Assembly (NCBI GenBank): GCA_027307295.1
Contig: DAHUXF010000069.1
Span: 1 to 10,412, forward strand
Direction: 5' to 3'
DNA from: Acidobacteriaceae bacterium
GTDB lineage: Bacteria; Acidobacteriota; Terriglobia; Terriglobales; Acidobacteriaceae
Length of the DNA stretch: 10,412 nt
Shown: positions 6,647 through 10,412 of the stretch, piece by piece
Layout: each line of letters opens with the position of its first letter
Position numbering within the stretch: the first letter of the stretch is position 1
Notes under the pieces: generated by a model
Told to the model about the DNA's origin: nothing
Databases searched by the model: none
Seen by the model: the letters and a program-made list of their open reading frames with translations, nothing else
Translations under genes and position numbers: made by a program

Positions 6647-6918
6647 AAGCGGTTCCAGAGTTGCAATGACTTTGGGCTCTTCGCTGATACACAGAGAAGC
6701 GTAAAAACATCTACCACGAAGACACGGGGGCGCTGAGAAAACCTGTTTTAAAAAACGCGCCTAGTCTAACCGGATAATCTTTGGTTGGACTGGCTCTGGT
6801 TGCACTGTATAAAGATTCGCGTTTTTCGCATTGATTCGCGGCTAATATTTTCTGTTGCTCTGCGCTTGTCTGCGAAAATCTGCGACGACAAAAAGGCATA
6901 CCAATGCAGGAATCGCTC
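6647..6918 (+). repeat. Dispersed intergenic repeat, copy A (272 bp)
   Basis: Starts with AAGCGGTTCCAGAGTT and ends with CAGGAATCGCTC, the same ends as copy B at 8334-8608. Shared blocks occur in the same order: CTACCACG near 6712, TTTGGTTGGACTG near 6780, AGATTCGCG near 6812, TTGATTCGC near 6831, and TCTGCGCTT then TCTGC-AAATCTGC-CGACAAAAA near 6859-6893. It has no coding frame, and no transposase lies nearby. The CACGAAGACACGG and TCTGCG wording resembles repeats I have seen scattered through acidobacterial genomes (from memory, not checked). It lies downstream of the terminator, and the following 108 bases to the TPR gene end hold nothing recognisable. Confidence 0.8.
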
Positions 6919-7026
6919 GAAAGAATCGGGTGCGGGGTGATCTGAAGATAAAGAGGGAATCCCCTTGCTGCGCTTCGGGACAAGAACTGATCGTCCCAAA
7001 ATTAAGCTGCAAAGGCGGGAAGGATG

Positions 7027-8283
7027 TTATTTGGGCTGATTGCTGATTCCTGAATGCTGAGCACCAAGATTCGGCATCACAAACTTATCCATATACGCTT
7101 CCAGCTTGTCGCGGTTCTTGGCCCGATAAACCAGGTAATCCTTGGCAATATCGTCATCGCCCAGGCTGAATAACACGTAGGCTTCCAGGGCGCCCGCGTC
7201 ATGAAGTTTCAGCAGGAGGCTGGCGTTGGGGTCGCCGGCCACAGTCTCTGCGGTCTTCTTGTCCACTTTGAGCTTTTCCAGGACGCCTATAACGGCATTC
7301 AGCGCATCGGATTCCTCAGCAAGAGAGTGCCGGTACGCCTGCTGGGGGAATTGTTTCTGAAATTTATTGCCTTTTTGCCATTCTTTTTTCACTGCAGTGT
7401 AGGTCAGCCAGGCGGAAGAGAGGTCCTGCACTGGCTTAGGCGAGTCGGCCCGCACCAGAGGAATACCTGCGTAGACCATATTGAAGGCCGTATGGTTGAT
7501 AACGGCCCATGCCCGAATTTCCCGCCACACAATCTTGTTGTAAGGCTCGGCCACAGCGGCATGGATGAGCATAGTCCGGGCTTTCACCATGTCCCCTTGT
7601 TTGGCCAGCATGTCTGCGTAATAGCGGTAAGCGGTTTCAATATCAGGATCAAGCTGAATGGCGCGCTCATACCACTCTGCTGCTTTAGGGAACTGGCCCT
7701 CCTTGTCATAGGTGTTGCCGATAAAGAGGGCAGCCGTATAATTTTTGGGTTCCAGCGCAAGCGCCTTGGAGTAGTCTTTGATCGCCTCGTCGAAGTCGCG
7801 CCGGGCGAAAGCCGCCTCACCCGCGTTCATTATTTCCTCGACTGCCGGATTATCGGAAAACTTGAGCTCGCCATTGGTCGGCAGCTCTCCCAGCAACTGG
7901 CGTAGATTTTCGGCCAGGGGGCTGGTGTTTCCCAGAGACCAGCCTTTCTGTACCAGATCGCGGGCCCGGAAGCGTTCCTTGGCGGCTGCTTCCTGGTCGC
8001 TGAGTGTTGCCGCATGGTCCACCAGAGATGCTGCCAGAGCAACCAGTAACTCCGGGTCCTGTGGGCTCGTTTGGACCAGATCTTCCAGCAGGGGCAAAGC
8101 TTCCAGGCGCTTGCCCTGAGCAAACAGAGATAAGGCTGCCTGTCGCTTGGCCTGGTCGGAAGAATCGAGCGTTGAAGCTGGCGTACTTTGCGCCACCAAA
8201 CCTTGCTCCATCCAACAAGGTGCGGCCGTGCAGAAACCGAAAAGTACTAAGAATAGAACGCTTGTTCTGTTAACCCATCGCAT
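7027..8283 (-). CDS. Exported tetratricopeptide-repeat protein of unknown function
   Basis: 418 residues. Residues 1 to about 32 form a signal peptide (MRWVNRTSVLFLVLFGFCTA and so on), so the protein is probably periplasmic. A helical repeat of TPR type is visible near 46-79 (QAALSLFAQGKRLEALPLLE). Three tandem units lie near 148-249, with core residues in AGEAAFARRDFDEAIKDYSK (154-173), NTYDKEGQFPKAAEWYERAI (190-209) and YYADMLAKQGDMVKARTMLI (221-240), each followed by the L-P or E-P turn. The C-terminal 160 residues match no family I know and contain a Lys/Gln-rich stretch near 299-315. TPRs mediate protein-protein contacts, so this is likely a scaffold. It lies downstream of the carbonic-anhydrase-like gene on the same strand but 367 bases away, with a repeat between, so a shared transcript is uncertain. 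A weak AAGGGA precedes the ATG by about 12 bases. Confidence 0.8.
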   Translation of the reverse strand: MRWVNRTSVLFLVLFGFCTAAPCWMEQGLVAQSTPASTLDSSDQAKRQAALSLFAQGKRLEALPLLEDLVQTSPQDPELLVALAASLVDHAATLSDQEAAAKERFRARDLVQKGWSLGNTSPLAENLRQLLGELPTNGELKFSDNPAVEEIMNAGEAAFARRDFDEAIKDYSKALALEPKNYTAALFIGNTYDKEGQFPKAAEWYERAIQLDPDIETAYRYYADMLAKQGDMVKARTMLIHAAVAEPYNKIVWREIRAWAVINHTAFNMVYAGIPLVRADSPKPVQDLSSAWLTYTAVKKEWQKGNKFQKQFPQQAYRHSLAEESDALNAVIGVLEKLKVDKKTAETVAGDPNASLLLKLHDAGALEAYVLFSLGDDDIAKDYLVYRAKNRDKLEAYMDKFVMPNLGAQHSGISNQPK

Positions 8284-8333
8284 GAAGTTAAAACGTCCCT
8301 TCGGGCGCTGACTTGAGCCAATGGCCAGGAGCT

Positions 8334-8608
8334 AAGCGGTTCCAGAGTTACTTATGGCTTTTTGGCCCTTCGCTTACGCCACACAGATAAGCGCAAAACA
8401 AAAAACTTCTACCACGGAAGCCACGGAGAAAGCATTACTCATAACAAAAATTCCTGGCTGGACAGTTCTCTGGACAGTTCTTTGGTTGGACTGTTCAGCC
8501 TAAGATTCGCGCCTTTCGGGTTGATTCGCAGCCATATTTTCTCTTGATCTGCGCTTATCTGCAGAAAATCTGCAGCGACAAAAATCGTACACAATTCAGG
8601 AATCGCTC
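8334..8608 (+). repeat. Dispersed intergenic repeat, copy B (275 bp)
   Basis: Same orientation and nearly the same length as copy A (6647-6918), with common ends AAGCGGTTCCAGAGTT and CAGGAATCGCTC. Conserved internal blocks include CTACCACG, TTTGGTTGGACTG, AGATTCGCG, TTGATTCGC and TCTGCGCTT-TCTGC-AAATCTGC-CGACAAAAA. The middle differs: copy B carries a short tandem duplication and lacks the AAAACCTGTTTTAAAAAACG segment of copy A. It fills most of the gap between the TPR gene and the carbonic-anhydrase-like gene. No open frame and no terminal transposase signature are present. Confidence 0.8.
8458..8481 (+). repeat. Two exact tandem copies of a 12-mer inside repeat copy B
   Basis: CTGGACAGTTCT occurs at 8458-8469 and again at 8470-8481, followed by a diverged third version (TTGGTTGGACTGTTC). 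Copy A has only the TTGGTTGGACTGG part, so the duplication arose within copy B, most likely by slippage. Confidence 0.85.
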
Positions 8609-8650
8609 CTAAAGGCCAATGGCTCTTTCTCTTTGCAATTTCGGCAATTT

Positions 8651-9541
8651 CTATTTGGTGATGGCTTCCATCACTGGCCGGTCGTGCGAAGCCTGAAGCG
8701 GCCTGGCTGTGTTTTGATAGTGCTTCTTGTACGCGTCAATCTGCGCTTGCGACATTTCGATTGGGGCCTTCATCAGAAACCAGCTGACACCTTCATTGCA
8801 AAAAGGATCGGTCAACGAACCCCGAAAACTATAGTAGCTGTGGTCGGCCGGCAGCAGGTCCGTGGCATTGATCTTGAGGCCCTCCGGCTTACTCTCTTTT
8901 CCTTTTTCAGGGATATGCTCCCATAGGGTTTTGATCACAGGGTTTTCCTTGCCCACTACGACAGGTATCTCAATGATGAGCAAGGTCGCCTCAGGCGACA
9001 AGTGGACAAATTGCAGGGACATGGGAGGACGCTTTCCGTTGACGGCAGTTTCTCCAGGCTGGCGAAAACGGATCTCGCTCAAGCGATAGGGCTTTCTGGC
9101 CACCTTGAACCAACGATTCTTAGGGAACCTGACCTTGATCATGTATTGGTTGCAAGCGTTCACCATGTCCAGTTCGGCGGGCTGGTAACTGAAGAGCAGA
9201 GGCGCCATAGGCGGGATGGCCGACTTTTCCGTTTTCGTGATGTCAATGGGAGCTTGCGTCTGGCCGGTGGTGCAGACGCCCGGCCAATGATTTGGGCCTT
9301 TCGGGCCATCATCGTAAGTAAAGGTCGGTTCGCACTTGTCCGTGACCCCGCTGGGCAGGTTCATGTCCATAGGCATCGCGTGATCGTGCCCGGCATGCTG
9401 ATGCTGCGCAGGTTGCTGTGGCTGCTGCGGTTTCGCGTTCTCGAAGACCTGGCCAAGGCCAACCGGGCCTGCAATGCACACAAGGAAACACAACACGGAG
9501 AACGCCAGCAAACTTCCGCCGCAGACTCGGCTGTGCGACAT
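8651..9541 (-). CDS. Exported alpha-carbonic anhydrase-like protein lacking all three zinc ligands
   Basis: 296 residues from the ATG at 9541. A signal peptide covers residues 1 to about 30. A His/Met-rich segment (HQHAGHDHAMPMDM, 47-60) follows, resembling metal-binding tails of copper proteins. The rest matches the alpha-carbonic anhydrase fold: GPNHWPGVCTTGQTQAPIDI at 82-101 (family W...C..G..QSPI), KENPVIKTLW at 198-207, LLPADHSYYSFRGSLTDPFCNEGVSW at 229-254 and ARPLQ at 279-283. Cys90 and Cys248 sit where the family disulfide lies. Real enzymes bind zinc through HxH and the first His of HLVH; here these positions read RFR (Arg158, Arg160) and QFVH (Gln177). Hydration of CO2 by the classical zinc mechanism is therefore unlikely. 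It may be a binding or structural relative, like animal carbonic-anhydrase-related proteins. No frame disruption is visible, so it looks maintained. Confidence 0.85.
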   Translation of the reverse strand: MSHSRVCGGSLLAFSVLCFLVCIAGPVGLGQVFENAKPQQPQQPAQHQHAGHDHAMPMDMNLPSGVTDKCEPTFTYDDGPKGPNHWPGVCTTGQTQAPIDITKTEKSAIPPMAPLLFSYQPAELDMVNACNQYMIKVRFPKNRWFKVARKPYRLSEIRFRQPGETAVNGKRPPMSLQFVHLSPEATLLIIEIPVVVGKENPVIKTLWEHIPEKGKESKPEGLKINATDLLPADHSYYSFRGSLTDPFCNEGVSWFLMKAPIEMSQAQIDAYKKHYQNTARPLQASHDRPVMEAITK

Positions 9542-9546
9542 ATCAA

Positions 9547-9554
9547 CCCCTCCC
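9547..9554 (-). promoter_or_regulatory. Shine-Dalgarno site deciding the start at 9541
   Basis: The minus strand reads GGGAGGGG (complement of CCCCTCCC), 5 bases before ATG 9541. An in-frame TTG at 9556 would place the site within the coding sequence, so the ATG is preferred. Confidence 0.75.
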
Positions 9555-9560
9555 AAGACC

Positions 9561-9599
9561 TTTAATGTTTTTTAATGTCAAAAATCACCGTACCAATGT
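9561..9599. promoter_or_regulatory. Phased AATGT repeats before the carbonic-anhydrase-like gene
   Basis: TTTAATGT occurs at 9561-9568 and 9571-9578, a 10-base period, and a third AATGT starts at 9595, 21 bases after the second. The boxes therefore lie on one face of the helix, 23-58 bases upstream of the minus-strand start. This is compatible with an activator or response-regulator site, or with a slippage duplication. No function is shown. Confidence 0.3.
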
Positions 9600-9681
9600 A
9601 CCCTATCAGGCGCAAATCGAAAACAGGGCGTTTGTCGCAATACCAGCGTAATCGGGGCAAGCAGGTTATCAGGTCCACTCC

Positions 9682-9750
9682 AACGTTTTTGAACGTCTTT
9701 TCTGCCTTTTGTGCATGCGCAAATTTCGGAAACATTCGCATAATATTCGC
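9682..9750. promoter_or_regulatory. Further 10-11-base-spaced direct repeats in the divergent intergenic region
   Basis: AACGT starts at 9682 and 9692 (period 10); ATTCGC starts at 9734... and 9745... as CATTCGC and TATTCGC (period 11). Spacing of one helical turn is what tandem OmpR/PhoB-type regulators use, but the repeats are only 5-6 bases long and could be chance. Confidence 0.2.
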
Positions 9751-9760
9751 CGAGTAGATA

Positions 9761-9818
9761 CTTGGCAGTGATTGCCAAGCACCATAATCGTGCCGCCCCT
9801 GGCCATGATCCTGATCAT
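9761..9818. promoter_or_regulatory. Two inverted repeats, operator candidates between divergent genes
   Basis: CTTGGCA-GTGAT-TGCCAAG (9761-9779) is a perfect 7-bp dyad with a 5-base centre. ATGATC-CT-GATCAT (9805-9818) is a perfect 6-bp dyad with a 2-base centre. Both lie between the minus-strand carbonic-anhydrase-like gene and the plus-strand gene at 9981, where a shared regulator could act. Confidence 0.35.
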
Positions 9819-9834
9819 TCTTTCTCACGTGGGC

Positions 9835-9973
9835 ACCCTCACCGCGAGGGTCTCCTTTCGCCGTCGTCGCTGTCTCTCAAGGATGCTCCACAAAGGAGAA
9901 GCCCTCGATCTGTCGTTTCCATGTCCAGTCAAAGCACCGCCCCGGAGAAGGCTAATTTAAGAAAGAAAAGGAG
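9835..9973 (+). promoter_or_regulatory. Leader with mutually exclusive pairings around the ribosome binding site (candidate RNA switch)
   Basis: Fold 1 is a hairpin ACCCTC (9835-9840) with GAGGGT (9846-9851). Fold 2 is a long helix in which CGAGGG (9845-9850) pairs with CCCTCG (9902-9907) and TCTCCTTT (9851-9858) pairs with AAAGGAGA (9892-9899), with a 2-base bulge at 9900-9901. The folds share bases 9846-9851 and exclude each other. In addition CTCCTTT (9852-9858) is complementary to the real Shine-Dalgarno AAAGGAG at 9967-9973, so it can pair with either the decoy at 9892-9898 or the true site. No known riboswitch class is recognised. Confidence 0.4.
9968..9973 (+). promoter_or_regulatory. 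Shine-Dalgarno site of the gene starting at 9981
   Basis: AAGGAG lies 7 bases before the ATG at 9981, an ideal spacing, in the purine-rich run GAAAGAAAAGGAG. Confidence 0.85.
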
Positions 9974-9980
9974 TAACCCA

Positions 9981-10412
9981 ATGTCAATACCTATACCAGT
10001 GGACCAGCCATTCGTTCTTCTCTGCACCGTGCAGTCGCAAGGCGGCCCGTATGCCATTCAGGCGAATTCGGCAGGAGGTTTCGGCCTGACCCTGCAACCC
10101 TTTGATTCCAGCTTCAATACGCCGGCACAACAGTTTGTCGCGCGTATGCAAAACAATGTCGACTCCAACGGAAACATAATTGCTTCCGGCATTGCGTTCG
10201 TCAACCTCGGTAGTTCCACCGGCTCTGCCCTCAACTCCGTGACCTTCCAGTCAAACCGTCAACCCTTGATCATGGAATCATGGAGCGGATCGTCACAAGA
10301 CCAGGACGCATGGTCGGTCAACTATATTCAGAACCAGGGAATCCAGATCGGCCTGCCCAATAATACGAATGTGCGCTGGAATGACTTCTGCGGCAATGGA
10401 AACTTAAACGAC
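9981..10412 (+). CDS. Small beta-rich, possibly beta-trefoil-like protein, 3' partial
   Basis: The frame is open from ATG 9981 through 144 codons to the window edge, with a perfect Shine-Dalgarno site. There is no signal peptide or membrane helix. It is rich in Asn, Gln, Ser and Gly with few charges. Two stretches look like repeats of one unit: LTLQPFDSSFNTPAQQFVAR (36-55) followed by MQNN, and LIMESWSGSSQDQDAWSVNY (96-115) followed by IQNQ. Both follow a pattern of hydrophobic strand, Ser-rich turn, Gln or Asp, aromatic, hydrophobic, QN. That layout, with Q-x-F and D-x-W ends, recalls beta-trefoil (ricin B-type) lectin repeats, though I cannot name the family. It is transcribed away from the carbonic-anhydrase-like gene, 439 bases apart, behind a structured leader. 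Confidence 0.7.
   Translation, partial: MSIPIPVDQPFVLLCTVQSQGGPYAIQANSAGGFGLTLQPFDSSFNTPAQQFVARMQNNVDSNGNIIASGIAFVNLGSSTGSALNSVTFQSNRQPLIMESWSGSSQDQDAWSVNYIQNQGIQIGLPNNTNVRWNDFCGNGNLND

Noticed and set aside
6647..6918. CRISPR array or insertion sequence for the paired repeats
   Set aside because: There are only two copies, 1.4 kb apart, with no regular spacers, no terminal inverted repeats seen and no cas or transposase genes.
7201..7905. Plus-strand frame of 234 aa inside the TPR gene
   Set aside because: The minus strand encodes a signal peptide and clear TPR units here. The plus-strand translation has no motif and no ribosome binding site.
9002..9565. Plus-strand frame of 187 aa across the carbonic-anhydrase-like gene
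   Set aside because: Antisense to the conserved fold blocks. No start signal and no domain.
9761..9779. Possible sigma-54 promoter (TTGGC...TTGCC)
   Set aside because: The GG and GC elements are 8 bases apart instead of the required 10. The perfect dyad explains the sequence better.
9772..9960. Frame of 62 aa directly before the gene at 9981, a possible leader peptide or small gene
   Set aside because: Non-ATG start with no ribosome binding site, and the internal ATGs at 9805 and 9883 also lack convincing ones. The Arg-rich reading is explained by the structured leader.

Overview
The window looks like a metagenomic or draft contig from a soil-type Acidobacterium (inference). The native sequence has intermediate GC content with an AT-rich non-coding stretch, long intergenic gaps, secreted proteins with ordinary Sec signal peptides, and a dispersed intergenic repeat of a kind I associate with Acidobacteria. 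The first ~145 bases do not belong with the rest: 104 of the first 140 are G or C, they hold the end of one gene and the start of another with almost pure G/C third positions (actinobacterial style), and they run mid-codon into the middle of an unrelated membrane glycosyltransferase. This is most simply an assembly or ligation chimera.

Layout. 142-1011 (+) is the C-terminal part of a GT39/PMT-type membrane glycosyltransferase. 22 bases after it, at 1034 (+), begins a very clear UDP-sulfoquinovose synthase (SqdB/SQD1). Its last ~54 codons are displaced by one extra G in a GGGG run at 2065-2068; the correct C-terminus continues in another frame to 2231. Convergent to it, 2241-3407 (-) is a GT21 (ceramide/hopanoid glucosyltransferase-like) enzyme. 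These three genes suggest the making and use of sulfoquinovose or other sugars on envelope lipids or glycans. A 1.3-kb stretch without a convincing gene (3408-4706) follows; part of it is strongly AT-rich, and it carries a perfect 16-bp palindrome and a possible promoter. Then comes a secreted three-domain multicopper oxidase (4707-6572, +) with all copper ligands present, closed by a strong intrinsic terminator.

The second half holds two copies of a ~273-bp dispersed repeat (6647-6918 and 8334-8608) in the same orientation on either side of a secreted TPR protein (7027-8283, -). Next is an exported alpha-carbonic-anhydrase-like protein (8651-9541, -) that has lost all three zinc-binding histidines (Arg, Arg, Gln instead) and carries a His/Met-rich segment after its signal peptide. 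A divergent intergenic region follows with direct repeats and dyads. The window ends inside a small protein (9981 to the end, +) that looks beta-trefoil-like. Its leader can form mutually exclusive pairings in which an anti-Shine-Dalgarno stretch chooses between a decoy and the real ribosome binding site.

Most novel candidates: the metal-site-less carbonic anhydrase homologue with a metal-binding-like tail beside a multicopper oxidase, and the switch-like leader at 9835-9973. No CRISPR array, tRNA, rRNA, integrase or intact insertion sequence was seen.
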